Shown piece by piece: positions 35,609 through 45,930 of a stretch of DNA of 64,000 nucleotides. Below the pieces are notes generated by a model, which ran no database searches, was not told where the DNA came from, and saw only the letters and a list, made by a program, of their open reading frames with translations. Positions within the stretch are counted from its first letter, which is position 1, and every line of letters starts with the position of its first letter. The stretch comes from Hyphomicrobiales bacterium (GTDB lineage Bacteria > Pseudomonadota > Alphaproteobacteria > Rhizobiales > Beijerinckiaceae): assembly GCA_016716745.1 (NCBI GenBank), contig JADJVD010000004.1, positions 434,001 through 498,000 on the forward strand, in the 5' to 3' direction. The translations under genes and the position numbers were made by a program.

Positions 35609-36499
35609 ATGACGTCACGACCTCCGAAAAGGAACGAACCGCATGACCTGGTGCCCTACGGTTACGACGATGCGTTGATCGAATATCTGATCGACGTCGA
35701 GGGCGGGCGGTGGGCGCGCTTTGTGGAATTCCTCGGTCTGCGGAGCACGAACTGGCTGCGCACGGCCAAGGAGGTCGACCGACGCCGGATCGCCTACAAC
35801 AATCATGTCGCCAACATCGGTGAGACGGACCACGCGCGCTATCATATTGCTGCCGTCGACATCTTCGTCGAGAAGGCGCAGCATTTCTTGCAGAACAGGT
35901 CTAAGCAGTACGGAATATCCGCACTTGTTTCATCTCTGTTTCTGATCGGAGTATTGGGTTTCGACTTTTACTATTTGACGAATGTCGCAACCATCCCGCA
36001 GTTTTTGACAAGTCTCGGCGAGACCGGCGATTACTTCGCTATCGTCGCCGACCGGATTGGGGTGTTGCTGGGGCGCGCGCCGGCGCATCCGGCCGCGAAG
36101 ATCGACCTCTACATCTTTCTGATGTGGATGTTGCGCGGGCTCGCTATGTCCGCGTTGTCGGGCGCGGCCATCTATCTCCTCGCCTCACTGACGCGCGCCT
36201 TCCTGCATGAAGCGACGCTGTACTGGAACCGCTGGCATGCGGTTCGGCTCGGGCGGCTCTTCATCTATTTCAAATTCGCCGGCCTCGGCCCGGACGAGCT
36301 TTCGCGCGTTCGCGAGACGCTGACCATCGACGAGGTCGAACGCGCCTTCGGCTGGAATCTCGAAACTAGCACCGCGTTCCGCGACATCAAGCCGGAGATG
36401 ATGACGGGAAAGTCTCCGCTGGAGGACATCGTCAAGATCGTTTCGGCGATCGAAGGCGTGCGCAAGAGTCGGGAGGGCGGCGAGAAGGCTAAGGATTGA
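35609..36499 (+). CDS. two-span membrane protein of unknown function
   Basis: A 296-residue protein not recognised. The N-terminal 95 residues are soluble and charged (DDALIEYLIDVEGGRWARFVEF). Two membrane helices follow (about residues 98-123 and 174-198), separated by a 50-residue loop. The C-terminal 95 residues are cytoplasmic-like with LGRLFIYFKFAGLGPDELSRVRETLTIDEVERAFGW. ATG 35609 is preferred over a GTG at 35576. The stretch 35900-36030 is visibly poorer in GC than its surroundings, with codons such as ATA and TTG, suggesting a recent origin or transfer. It is isolated between a terminator and a convergent rnd. Confidence 0.7.
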   Translation: MTSRPPKRNEPHDLVPYGYDDALIEYLIDVEGGRWARFVEFLGLRSTNWLRTAKEVDRRRIAYNNHVANIGETDHARYHIAAVDIFVEKAQHFLQNRSKQYGISALVSSLFLIGVLGFDFYYLTNVATIPQFLTSLGETGDYFAIVADRIGVLLGRAPAHPAAKIDLYIFLMWMLRGLAMSALSGAAIYLLASLTRAFLHEATLYWNRWHAVRLGRLFIYFKFAGLGPDELSRVRETLTIDEVERAFGWNLETSTAFRDIKPEMMTGKSPLEDIVKIVSAIEGVRKSREGGEKAKD

Positions 36500-36529
36500 G
36501 GCGCTGCAACGTCGATAGCCAGCCTTGCG

Positions 36530-37738
36530 TCAGCCCTGCGCGGCGGTGTCGCTCGAAGACGCGACGACTTCGCCCGCCGCCTCCGGCTCTTCCTCCTGCC
36601 ATTCCAGCGCGACGACCTTGCCGCGCTCGACGGTGAGGGCGAGGCGCCCGTGCTTCAGCTCGATGGCGCGGCGGCCGAAAATATCGCGCCGCCAGCCCTT
36701 CAGCGCCGGCACGTCGGCGCGGTCGGAATGGGCGATGGCCTCCAGATCGTCGACGGTGGCGATCATCCGCGCCGCGACGCCGTGCCCCTCCGACACCTGC
36801 CGCAACAGCACCTTCAGCAGCTCGACGGTGGCGCCGCCGCCGTTGCGGCGCTCGCGCTCGATCTTCGGCAGGCTCTTCAGGTCGATGGCGTGGGCGCGTT
36901 CGACCGCCGCCAGCAGGTCGGCGCCCGTCTTCGAGCGCTCCATGCCCTTGGGGAAGGCGCGCAGGCCCGCCAGCGCCTCCTGCGAGGGCGGGGCGGCGAG
37001 CGCGATCTCGACCAGCGCGTCGTCCTTCAGCACGCGCGAGCGCGGCACGTCGCGGGTCTGCGCCTCGCGTTCGCGCCAGGCCGCGATCTCCATCAGCATC
37101 GCCATGTCGCGCGGCTTGCGGATGCGGCCCTGAAAGCGCTCCCAGGCGTTGGCGGGGTTCTGCTCGTAGGTCTCGGGCGAGGTCAGCGTGCGCATCTCGT
37201 CGCCGAGCCAGCCGAGCCGACCGGTCTTTTCGAGCCGCGCCTTCAGCGCCTTGTAAATCGTGCGCAGATGCGTCACGTCGGCGATGGCGTAGTCGACCTG
37301 CGCCTGGCTCAAGGGCCGGCGCGCCCAATCGGTGAAGCGCGAGGACTTGTCGATCGTCACCTTCGCGAAGGCTTTCGCGAGGTCCGAGTAGGAGGCCTGA
37401 TCGCCGAAGCCGCACACGGTGGCGGCGACCTGCGTGTCGAACAGCGGCGTCGGAATCTGCTTCGACAGGTTCCAGACGATCTCCAGATCCTGCCGGGCGG
37501 CGTGGAAGACCTTCATCACCTTCTCGTCGCCCATCAGCGCGAAGAAGGGGGTGAGGTCGAGATCGGGCGCCAGCGCGTCTATGGCGACGGCCTCGTCCTC
37601 CGAGGCCACCTGAATGACGCAGAGCTTCGGCCAGTAGGTCGTCTCGCGCATGAATTCGGTGTCGACCGTCACGAAGTCGTGGGTCGCGAGGCGGGCGCAG
37701 ACGTCGGCGAGACGCTCGGTCGTGTCGATCAGGGGCAT
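36530..37738 (-). CDS. rnd: ribonuclease D
   Basis: 3'-5' exoribonuclease for tRNA and stable-RNA maturation; 402 residues. The DEDD exonuclease motifs are visible: TVDTEFMRETTYWP (Exo I, D and E), FHAARQDLEIVW (Exo II, D) and YAIADVTHLRTIYKAL (Exo III, Tyr and D). One HRDC domain follows (about residues 210-290, AWREREAQTRDVPRSRVLKD) and a second degenerate one (FPKGMERSKTGADLLAAVER). Start ATG 37738, since the family begins within a few residues of the first strand; the frame is open far upstream. Confidence 0.94.
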   Translation of the reverse strand: MPLIDTTERLADVCARLATHDFVTVDTEFMRETTYWPKLCVIQVASEDEAVAIDALAPDLDLTPFFALMGDEKVMKVFHAARQDLEIVWNLSKQIPTPLFDTQVAATVCGFGDQASYSDLAKAFAKVTIDKSSRFTDWARRPLSQAQVDYAIADVTHLRTIYKALKARLEKTGRLGWLGDEMRTLTSPETYEQNPANAWERFQGRIRKPRDMAMLMEIAAWREREAQTRDVPRSRVLKDDALVEIALAAPPSQEALAGLRAFPKGMERSKTGADLLAAVERAHAIDLKSLPKIERERRNGGGATVELLKVLLRQVSEGHGVAARMIATVDDLEAIAHSDRADVPALKGWRRDIFGRRAIELKHGRLALTVERGKVVALEWQEEEPEAAGEVVASSSDTAAQG

Positions 37739-37821
37739 GCCGGCTTTTACGAAGCCGGCGCGCGCGAGGGAAGGGCCGCGCGGGTCGAAAACCCGCCCGG
37801 ATGCCGGGCAGGCGCGACGCT

Positions 37822-38310
37822 TCACCGCGCCGGCGGCGCGATCAGCCCGGCCAGCGGCAGGCTGGTCTGATATTTCACCTGCTTCAGCGCGATGGAGGAG
37901 CGGATATTGGCGACGCCGGGCGCGGTCGTCAGCCGGTCGAGCACGAAATCGCGGAAGGCGGCCGCGTCCCGCACCACGACGCGGAGCAGATAGTCCGAGT
38001 TCCCGGTCATCAGGTAGCACTCCATCACCTCCGGAAAGCCGCGCATCGCGCTCTCGAAGGCGTTCAGCGCCGCCTCGGTCTGCTTTTCGAGCGTCACCTC
38101 GACGAACATGCTGACATTGGGGCCAAGCCGCGCGGCGTCGAGCAGCGCGACGCGCCGGGCGATCACGCCCGCCGCCTCGAGCGCCCGCACGCGGGCGAGG
38201 CACGGCGAGGGCGACAGCCCGACGCGGGCGGCGAGCTCCACATTGGTCAGCCCTGCGTCGTGCTGGATCTCGGTCAGGATGCGGAGGTCGGTCGCGTCGA
38301 GCTTCGGCAT
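37822..38310 (-). CDS. Lrp/AsnC-family transcriptional regulator (divergent from aceE-like gene)
   Basis: A 162-residue feast/famine regulator. The N-terminal helix-turn-helix is LDATDLRILTEIQHDAGLTN followed by VELAARVGLSPSPCLARVRA; the C-terminal RAM domain contains GFPEVMECYLMTGNSDYLLRV, the effector-binding region. It is divergent from the AceE-type E1 with a 124-base shared control region, so it very probably controls that gene in response to an amino acid or oxo acid. Confidence 0.93.
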   Translation of the reverse strand: MPKLDATDLRILTEIQHDAGLTNVELAARVGLSPSPCLARVRALEAAGVIARRVALLDAARLGPNVSMFVEVTLEKQTEAALNAFESAMRGFPEVMECYLMTGNSDYLLRVVVRDAAAFRDFVLDRLTTAPGVANIRSSIALKQVKYQTSLPLAGLIAPPAR

Positions 38311-38360
38311 AATCGGCTTTCATTGCGTCGATATGAAGCAGCATATGCCGCGCTGCCTCT

Positions 38361-38377
38361 CGATCTCAACGAGATCG
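38361..38377. promoter_or_regulatory. palindrome in the lrp/aceE divergent control region
   Basis: CGATCTC-AAC-GAGATCG is a 7-base inverted repeat midway between the divergent lrp-type gene (start 38310) and the aceE-like gene (start 38435). A second short motif GCATATGC-like is 20 bases away. Suitable as an Lrp operator; binding is inferred only. Confidence 0.45.
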
Positions 38378-38434
38378 GCATGAAATGCGTGGCGGCGCGG
38401 CGTAAAGTGTCGCGCATTCAGGGGAGGAGCGGCC

Positions 38435-41119
38435 ATGCGGATCGAGGGGACTGGCGCGCCGGCCGGAGCGCGGCCGGACGAGGATCCGGTCGAGACGCAG
38501 GAATGGCTGGATTCCCTCACCGGCGTCGTGCGCGCCGGCGGCCGGGAGCGCGCCGAATTCCTGCTCAACACCATCGAGCGCCGGGCGCGCGAACTCGGCG
38601 TCTTCGCCGAGGCGCTGCCGTATTCGCCCTATCGCAACTCCATTCCGCTGGAACGCCAGCCGCCGTTCCCCGGCGATCTGGCGATGGAGGAGCGGATCAC
38701 CGCCATCGTCCGCTGGAACGCGCTCGCCATGGTCGCGCGCGCCAATCAGGCCTATGGCGAACTCGGCGGCCACATCGCCAGCTACGCCTCGGCCGCCGAT
38801 CTGTTCGAGGTCGGCTTCAATCATTTCTTTCGCGCCGACGAGGGGCGGGGCGGCGACATCGTCTATTTCCAGCCGCATTCGGCGCCCGGCGTCTACGCCC
38901 GCGCCTTTCTGGAGGGGCGGCTGTCGGAGGCCGAGCTCCTGCGCTACCGGCAGGAGATCGGCGGCAAGGGCCTGTGCTCCTATCCCCATCCCTGGCTGAT
39001 GCCGGACTTCTGGCAGGTTCCCACCGGCTCGATGGGCATCGGCCCGATCAGCGCGGTCTATCAGGCGCGCTTCATGCGCTATCTGCGCGACCGGGGCGTC
39101 GCCGACACGGACGGGCGGCGGGTGTGGGGCGTGTTCGGCGACGGCGAGATGGACGAGCCGGAGTCGCTCGCCGGCCTCTCCATCGCCGCGCGCGAGAAGC
39201 TCGACAACCTCACCTTCGTCATCAACTGCAACCTGCAACGGCTGGACGGGCCGGTGCGCGGCAACGGGCAGATCATCCAGGAACTGGAAGGCGTGTTCCG
39301 CGGCGCGGGCTGGAACGTCGTCAAGGTTCTGTGGGGCTCGGAGTGGGATTCGCTGTTCGCGCGCGACGCGCAGCATTTGTTGCTGAAGCGATTCGCGGCG
39401 ACCGTCGATGGCAAGTATCAGACGCTCGGCGCCAAGGACGGCGCCTACAACCTCGCGAACTTCTTCGCCGAAGATCCCGAGCTGGCGCAGCTCGTCGCGC
39501 ATATGTCGGACGCCGACGTCGACGCGCTGAAGCGCGGCGGCCACGATTTTCGCAAGCTCTACGCCGCCTTCGCCGCCGCGCGCGAGACGAAGGGTCGGCC
39601 GACCGTCATTCTCGCCAAGACGAAGAAGGGCTACGGCATGGGCGGGGCGGGCGAGTCCCGCATGACCGCGCATCAGGCCAAGAAGCTCGACACCGAGGGC
39701 CTGCGCGCCTTCCGCACGCGCTTCGCGCTGCCGCTCTCGGACGCGCAGGTCGACGCGCTCGACTTCTATCATCCCGGCGCGGACTCGCCCGAGGCGGGCT
39801 ACCTGAAGGCGCGGCGCGCCGCGCTCGGCGGCTATCTGCCGGCGCGTCGGCGCGCCTCGACGCCCATCGCGATTCCCGAACTTGCGAGCGTCGCGAGCTT
39901 CGCGCTCGAGGCGGCGGGCAAGGAGATGTCGACGACGGTCGCCGTCGTGCGCATGCTCGGCGCGCTGCTGAAGGACAAGGCGCTGGGCCCGCGCCTCGTG
40001 CCCATCGTCGCGGACGAGGCGCGCACCTTCGGCATGGCGAACCTGTTCCGGCAGGTCGGCATCTATGCGCCCGAAGGCCAGCTCTACGAGCCTGAGGACG
40101 CCGGCTCGATGCTCTACTACAAGGAGGCGCGCGACGGGCAATTGCTCGAGGAGGGCATCACGGAGGCCGGCGCCATGTCCTCATGGGTGGCGGCCGCCAC
40201 CTCCTACAGCGCGCACAACGCGCCGATGCTGCCGCTCTACATCTACTACTCGATGTTCGGCTTCCAGCGCGTCGGCGATCTGATCTGGGCCGCCGCCGAC
40301 CAGCGTTCGCGCGGCTTTCTCATCGGCGCGACGGCGGGGCGTACGACGCTCGGCGGCGAGGGCTTGCAGCATCAGGACGGGTCGAGCCACCTCATCGCCT
40401 CGACGGTGCCGAATTGCCGCGCCTACGATCCGGGCTACGCCTACGAGATCGCGGTCATCCTCGATCACGGCGCGCGCGCGATGATGGAGCGGGGCGAGGA
40501 CGTGTTCTACTACGTCACCGCAATGAACGAGTCCTACGCGCAACCCTCGATGCCGCAGGGCGCCGAAGCGGGGATCGTGAAGGGCCTCTATCGGCTGGCG
40601 ACGCACAAGCCGGCGAAGAAGGCGCCGGGGCCGGTGCGGCTTCTCGGCTCGGGCGCGATCCTGCGCGAAGTCGTCGAGGCGGGGCGGATGCTGGCGGAGG
40701 ATTTCGGCGTCGCCAGCGAAGTGTGGTCGGCGACGAGCTATTCGGAGCTGGCGCGCGATGCGCGCGCGGTCGAGCGCCACAACCGCCTCAATCCGATGGC
40801 GGCGCCGCAGGTCAGCCATCTCGAAGCCTGTCTCGGCGGGCCGGCGCCCATCGTCGCGGCGAGCGACTACGTGCGGGCCTGGCCGCAACTGATCGCGGCC
40901 TATCTCGAGGCGCCTTTCACCGCGCTGGGAACGGACGGCTTCGGCCGCTCCGATACGCGCGCGGCGCTGCGCGGCTTCTTCGAGGTCGACCGCTATCACG
41001 TCGTCGTCGCCGCGCTGGCGGCGCTGGCGAAGCAGGGCAAGATCGCGCGCGAGATCGTGGGCGAGGCCATAGCGCGCTACGGCGTCGCGGTCGATCCGGC
41101 GCCGCCGTGGGAGCGGTGA
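38435..41119 (+). CDS. aceE: homodimeric 2-oxo-acid dehydrogenase E1 (AceE type)
   Basis: An 894-residue E1 of the E. coli AceE class, decarboxylating pyruvate (or 2-oxobutyrate) on TPP and passing the acyl group to lipoyl-E2. The TPP motif GDGEMDEPES (235-244) to NCN (264-266) is intact, as are GGHIASYAS (His113), FQPHSAPGVYARAFLEGRL (His148), SRMTAHQAKKLD and the downstream SYSAHNAPMLPLYIYYSMFG. A GGGGAGGAG site precedes ATG 38435. Flanking Lrp/AsnC genes recall mdeB, a 2-oxobutyrate E1 linked to an Lrp regulator in Pseudomonas; substrate is therefore uncertain. No E2 or E3 gene is adjacent. Confidence 0.93.
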   Translation: MRIEGTGAPAGARPDEDPVETQEWLDSLTGVVRAGGRERAEFLLNTIERRARELGVFAEALPYSPYRNSIPLERQPPFPGDLAMEERITAIVRWNALAMVARANQAYGELGGHIASYASAADLFEVGFNHFFRADEGRGGDIVYFQPHSAPGVYARAFLEGRLSEAELLRYRQEIGGKGLCSYPHPWLMPDFWQVPTGSMGIGPISAVYQARFMRYLRDRGVADTDGRRVWGVFGDGEMDEPESLAGLSIAAREKLDNLTFVINCNLQRLDGPVRGNGQIIQELEGVFRGAGWNVVKVLWGSEWDSLFARDAQHLLLKRFAATVDGKYQTLGAKDGAYNLANFFAEDPELAQLVAHMSDADVDALKRGGHDFRKLYAAFAAARETKGRPTVILAKTKKGYGMGGAGESRMTAHQAKKLDTEGLRAFRTRFALPLSDAQVDALDFYHPGADSPEAGYLKARRAALGGYLPARRRASTPIAIPELASVASFALEAAGKEMSTTVAVVRMLGALLKDKALGPRLVPIVADEARTFGMANLFRQVGIYAPEGQLYEPEDAGSMLYYKEARDGQLLEEGITEAGAMSSWVAAATSYSAHNAPMLPLYIYYSMFGFQRVGDLIWAAADQRSRGFLIGATAGRTTLGGEGLQHQDGSSHLIASTVPNCRAYDPGYAYEIAVILDHGARAMMERGEDVFYYVTAMNESYAQPSMPQGAEAGIVKGLYRLATHKPAKKAPGPVRLLGSGAILREVVEAGRMLAEDFGVASEVWSATSYSELARDARAVERHNRLNPMAAPQVSHLEACLGGPAPIVAASDYVRAWPQLIAAYLEAPFTALGTDGFGRSDTRAALRGFFEVDRYHVVVAALAALAKQGKIAREIVGEAIARYGVAVDPAPPWER

Positions 41120-41122
41120 GGG

Positions 41123-41584
41123 CTACGCCACGCGCAGCGCCGTCGTCTCCTTCAGGCGCTTGACCGGAATGACGGTGCGCGTGTTGGCGACGCCCTCGAT
41201 GCGCGTCAGCACCTCCATCAGGAAGGCGTGGAAGTCGTCGAGATCGGCGACGGCGACCTTCAGCAGATAGTCGGCGTCGCCGGTGACGAGGCAGCATTCG
41301 AGCACTTCCGGCCGCTTAACCACGGCGCGCTCGAAGCGTTCGGCGAAGCCGGAGGACTGGCGCTCCAGCCGCACCTCGACGAAGGCGACAAAGCCCGCGC
41401 CGACCGCCTTGCCGTCGAGCAACGCGACATAGCCGCGGATGACCCCCGCCGCCTCCAGCGCCTTGACGCGGCGATGGCAGGGGGAGGGCGACAGGCCGAC
41501 TTTTGCGGCGAGGTCGGCGTTCTGGATCTGCGCATCCGCTTGCAGGAGGCGGAGAATCTTGCGGTCGATGGCGTCGAGCGGCAT
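41123..41584 (-). CDS. Lrp/AsnC-family regulator (divergent from benzoylformate decarboxylase-like gene)
   Basis: A 153-residue protein with an AsnC helix-turn-helix (LDAIDRKILRLLQADAQIQN, DLAAKVGLSPSPCHRRVKA) and a RAM domain (KRPEVLECCLVTGDADYLLKV). Start ATG 41584 gives the canonical short lead to the first helix. It shares about 45% identity by eye with the other Lrp gene 3 kb away, which suggests an old duplication. It is divergent from the TPP decarboxylase gene and three bases from the convergent aceE-like stop. Confidence 0.93.
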   Translation of the reverse strand: MPLDAIDRKILRLLQADAQIQNADLAAKVGLSPSPCHRRVKALEAAGVIRGYVALLDGKAVGAGFVAFVEVRLERQSSGFAERFERAVVKRPEVLECCLVTGDADYLLKVAVADLDDFHAFLMEVLTRIEGVANTRTVIPVKRLKETTALRVA

Positions 41585-41591
41585 GAGAATG

Positions 41592-41631
41592 GGATTCCAA
41601 CAATTTGGCCAAATGTGGAACAGGATTCCAC
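41592..41631. promoter_or_regulatory. clustered palindromes in the lrp/decarboxylase control region
   Basis: A perfect 12-base palindrome ATTTGGCCAAAT (41603-41614) is followed directly by GTGGAA-CAGGA-TTCCAC (41615-41631). The octamer GGATTCCA occurs at 41592-41599 and again at 41623-41630, exactly 31 bases (three helical turns) apart. This stretch is AT-richer than its surroundings and lies just upstream of the Lrp gene start, fitting cooperative Lrp/AsnC binding and autoregulation. Confidence 0.55.
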
Positions 41632-41715
41632 AATTCCGCGCACGTGTCGCCAACTTTAGGCGCTCATTGCCGCGGCATGCCGCTACGCTCGGGCGAACAC
41701 TCAAAGAGGCACGCC

Positions 41716-43356
41716 ATGACCCGTCGCACCGCCGCCGACGTTCTGCTCGACATTCTCCGCGACGAGGGGGTCGACCGCATCTTCGGCAATCCCGGCTCTA
41801 CCGAAATGCCGCTGATGGACCGGCTCGTCGATGCGACCGACTTCACCTACGTCCTCGGTCTTCAGGAGGCGAGCGCGGTGGCGATGGCGGACGGCTACGC
41901 GCTGCGCAGCGGCAAGACGGCCTTCGTCAACCTCCACGCCGCCGGCGGCCTCGGCAACGCGATGGGCGTGCTCGTCGCCTCCAAGTCGAGCGAGACGCCG
42001 ATGGTGGTGACGGCGGGCCAGCAGGACACGCGGCACCTTCTGTCCGAGCCGTGGCTGGCGGGCGATCTCGTCGCGCTCGCCAGGCCCGTGACCAAGTGGG
42101 CGGCGGAGGTGCGCCGCGCCTCGGACGTCGGGCCGGCGCTGCGCCGCGCCTTCGCCATCGCGCGCACGGCGCCGCAGGGGCCGGTGTTCCTGTCGTTGCC
42201 GATGGACATTCTCGACGAGCCGGCGGACGACCTGCCGCCGCCGCGCTCCGCGGCGCCGGCGCGCACGGCGGGGGCGGGCTCGATCGACCTTGCCGGGCGG
42301 CTCGCCGCGCTCGATCCGGCGCGCGTCGCGGTGTTGATCGGCGACGACGTGCCCTCGGACGCGGCGGCCGGCGCGGTGGCGCTGGCTCATGCCGGCGGCT
42401 TTGTCGTGCATGGGACGCAAGTCGCCTCGCGCGGCGCCTATCCCTCCGACGATCCGTGCTGGGCGGGGATGCTGAAGCCGGACTTCGCGGCGATCCGCGC
42501 CACGCTCGGCGAGGTCGAGGCGGTGGTGCTGATCGGCGGGCGCGCTTTCGTCGCCTATCCCTATCGCGAGGAGCGGCCGATTCCGGAGAGCTGCCGCGTC
42601 TTCCACATCGCCTCCTCGGCGGACGCTTTCGGCCGCGAATTCCCGGCCGATGTGGCGATCCACGGCGACGTCGCCGCCTCGCTGGACGCCATCGCCTCGG
42701 CGCTGAAGTCGCGCGTCGACGCCGGCCGCGCCGCCGCGCGCGTCGCCGCTCTCGGCGAGGCCAAGCGCGCGCACGAGGCCGAGATTCGCGCCGCTATTCT
42801 GGCGACCTACGACGCGCGCCCGCTCGGGCCCGATGCCGCGGTGCTGTCCGTGTTCGACGCGCTGCCGGCGAACTGCCTCATCGCCAACGACACGGCGGCG
42901 ACCTTCGGGCCGGTGCAAACGATCATGAAGATCCAGCCCGGCCGCTATTTCTTCGCGCGCGGCGGCGTGCTCGGCTGCGCCATGCCGGCCTCGGTCGGCG
43001 TCGCGATGGCGCATGACGGGTGGGTCGCGTGCCTGTGCGGCGACGGCGGCGCGATGTATTCCCCGCAGGCGCTGTGGAGCGCGGCGCATTACAAGGCGAA
43101 GGTTCTCTTCTTCGTCTTCAACAACGCCCGCTACAACGTGCTGATGAACGTCGCCAAGGGGCTCGGCTCGAAGAACGCCGTGGCCGGCAAGTTCGTCGGC
43201 ATGAACATCGAGAATCCGCGCATCGACTATCAGGCGCTCGCCCGCTCGATGGGCGTGCCCTGCGCGCGCGTCGCGGCGCCGGCCGAGATCGCCGCCGCCA
43301 TCGCCGAGGCGCTGATGCGCGAGGGGCCCTCGCTGATCGAAATCCCGATCGTGTAG
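41716..43356 (+). CDS. mdlC: benzoylformate decarboxylase-like TPP enzyme
   Basis: A 546-residue three-domain TPP-dependent decarboxylase. IFGNPGSTEMPLMD carries the Ser of the benzoylformate decarboxylase active site, LQEASAVAMADGYA the essential Glu, and NLHAAGGLGNAMG the catalytic His. The TPP/Mg motif is CGDGGAMYSPQALWSAAHY to FFVFNNARYN. Relatives also decarboxylate other aromatic or branched 2-oxo acids, so the substrate is provisional. It is divergent from an Lrp/AsnC gene that probably controls it. No mandelate dehydrogenase or racemase is nearby. Confidence 0.85.
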   Translation: MTRRTAADVLLDILRDEGVDRIFGNPGSTEMPLMDRLVDATDFTYVLGLQEASAVAMADGYALRSGKTAFVNLHAAGGLGNAMGVLVASKSSETPMVVTAGQQDTRHLLSEPWLAGDLVALARPVTKWAAEVRRASDVGPALRRAFAIARTAPQGPVFLSLPMDILDEPADDLPPPRSAAPARTAGAGSIDLAGRLAALDPARVAVLIGDDVPSDAAAGAVALAHAGGFVVHGTQVASRGAYPSDDPCWAGMLKPDFAAIRATLGEVEAVVLIGGRAFVAYPYREERPIPESCRVFHIASSADAFGREFPADVAIHGDVAASLDAIASALKSRVDAGRAAARVAALGEAKRAHEAEIRAAILATYDARPLGPDAAVLSVFDALPANCLIANDTAATFGPVQTIMKIQPGRYFFARGGVLGCAMPASVGVAMAHDGWVACLCGDGGAMYSPQALWSAAHYKAKVLFFVFNNARYNVLMNVAKGLGSKNAVAGKFVGMNIENPRIDYQALARSMGVPCARVAAPAEIAAAIAEALMREGPSLIEIPIV

Positions 43357-43391
43357 GATCGGGCGGCGCCGTCGCGTCGCGGAGGTCCGCC

Positions 43392-43751
43392 ATGATCAAG
43401 GTGAAGCGCGTCTACGATCCGCCCGCGCCGGACGACGGGGCGCGCATCCTCGTCGACCGGCTGTGGCCGCGCGGTCTGACAAAGGAGGCCGCGCGCCTCG
43501 ACGACTGGCCGAAGGCGCTGGCACCCTCGGACGATCTGCGCCGCTGGTATCACGCCCATCCGGAGGGCTGGGAGGATTTCCTCGCGCGCTATCGCGAGGA
43601 GCTGGCGGCGCCCGAGGCGGGCGCGGCGCTGAAGACGCTGAAGGCGCGGGCGCGCCACGAGACGGTGACGCTGCTCTATTCGTCGAAAAACCTGACGAAC
43701 AACAACGCCGACGCGCTGGCGCTGATCCTCAAGGGCAGGGGTGAGGCGTAG
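43392..43751 (+). CDS. DUF488-family protein
   Basis: A 119-residue small protein with the DUF488 signatures VKRVYDPPAPDDGARILVDRLWPRGLTKE, LRRWYHAHPEGWEDFLARYREEL and TLLYSSKNLTNNNADALALI. Function is unknown; some members are next to heme or redox genes. Start ATG 43392 behind GGAGG at 43381-43385. It follows the decarboxylase gene by 35 bases and may be co-transcribed. Confidence 0.9.
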   Translation: MIKVKRVYDPPAPDDGARILVDRLWPRGLTKEAARLDDWPKALAPSDDLRRWYHAHPEGWEDFLARYREELAAPEAGAALKTLKARARHETVTLLYSSKNLTNNNADALALILKGRGEA

Positions 43752-43861
43752 GCGCGCAGCCGCGATGAATGGCGGCGCCCCGTCTTCCGTCGAGTTTGCC
43801 GGCGGCCGGGGGCATGCTAATCCAGCCGCCGTTTGCCGCGCCGCAGCGAAGGTCCCGCCCG

Positions 43862-45396
<1,535 letters not shown>

Positions 45397-45424
45397 GGCG
45401 GGACGCGCCGGGCGCCGGCGGGCC

Positions 45425-45464
45425 GCCCCGCGCCGGACGGGTCCGATGCGGGGCGTCTTTTCTT
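45425..45464 (+). terminator. intrinsic terminator after pccB
   Basis: GCCCCGC (45425-45431) pairs with GCGGGGC (45448-45454), enclosing a nested CGGAC-GG-GTCCG stem, followed by GTCTTTTCTT. It runs into the stop of the convergent DsrE gene. Confidence 0.75.
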
Positions 45465-45889
45465 CACCAGGTCAGCGTCTTCGTGTTGTCATTGAACAGC
45501 GCGCCGCCGGTCAGTTCCGGATTGCCGAACTTCAGGCCGGGCAAGAAATCGGCCTCCGCGACGCCGTAGTGTTTCGAACACATCGGGCAGACGAGCATCG
45601 TCGCGCCGGCGGCGACGAGATCGGCGATCGCCTTTTGTTGCTCGCCGAATTTTTCGGCGTTCGCTTTCGACGCGACATGCACCGCGCGGTCGTTGAAGAA
45701 CACGGTCAACGGGTGGCCGCGCTTCAACTGGTTGGCCCCGAAGACGAGCGCCATCTGGGCGCGATGCGGTTCGTCGGAGGTCAAGTTGACGAACAGCGGA
45801 TCATTCGGCCCGGCGAGAGCTGGAGCCTGCGTCGCCAGCACGCCGAGCGCGAGCAAGACGACCGCGAAGATGCGTTTGAAAAAGGTCAT
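45464..45889 (-). CDS. exported DsrE-family protein
   Basis: A 141-residue protein with a signal peptide (MTFFKRIFAVVLLALGVLAT to APALA) and a DsrE/DsrF-like domain: PLFVNLTSDEPHRAQMALVFGANQLKRG, then VAAGATMLVCPMCSKHYGV with two cysteines. Cytoplasmic DsrE proteins relay sulfur; exported versions of unknown function occur beside metal or thiosulfate genes. ATG 45889 is chosen because it opens the signal peptide and follows GGAGAT. It is 42 bases downstream of a DUF2946-like gene. Confidence 0.8.
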   Translation of the reverse strand: MTFFKRIFAVVLLALGVLATQAPALAGPNDPLFVNLTSDEPHRAQMALVFGANQLKRGHPLTVFFNDRAVHVASKANAEKFGEQQKAIADLVAAGATMLVCPMCSKHYGVAEADFLPGLKFGNPELTGGALFNDNTKTLTW

Positions 45890-45930
45890 GATGGATCTCC
45901 TGTGATGTCGATGCCCTTGCGGGCGAAGGA

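Noticed and set aside
36530..38344. RNase D with a 200-residue N-terminal extension
   Set aside because: The extension is the shadow of the lrp-type gene in another frame; the exonuclease domain begins at ATG 37738.
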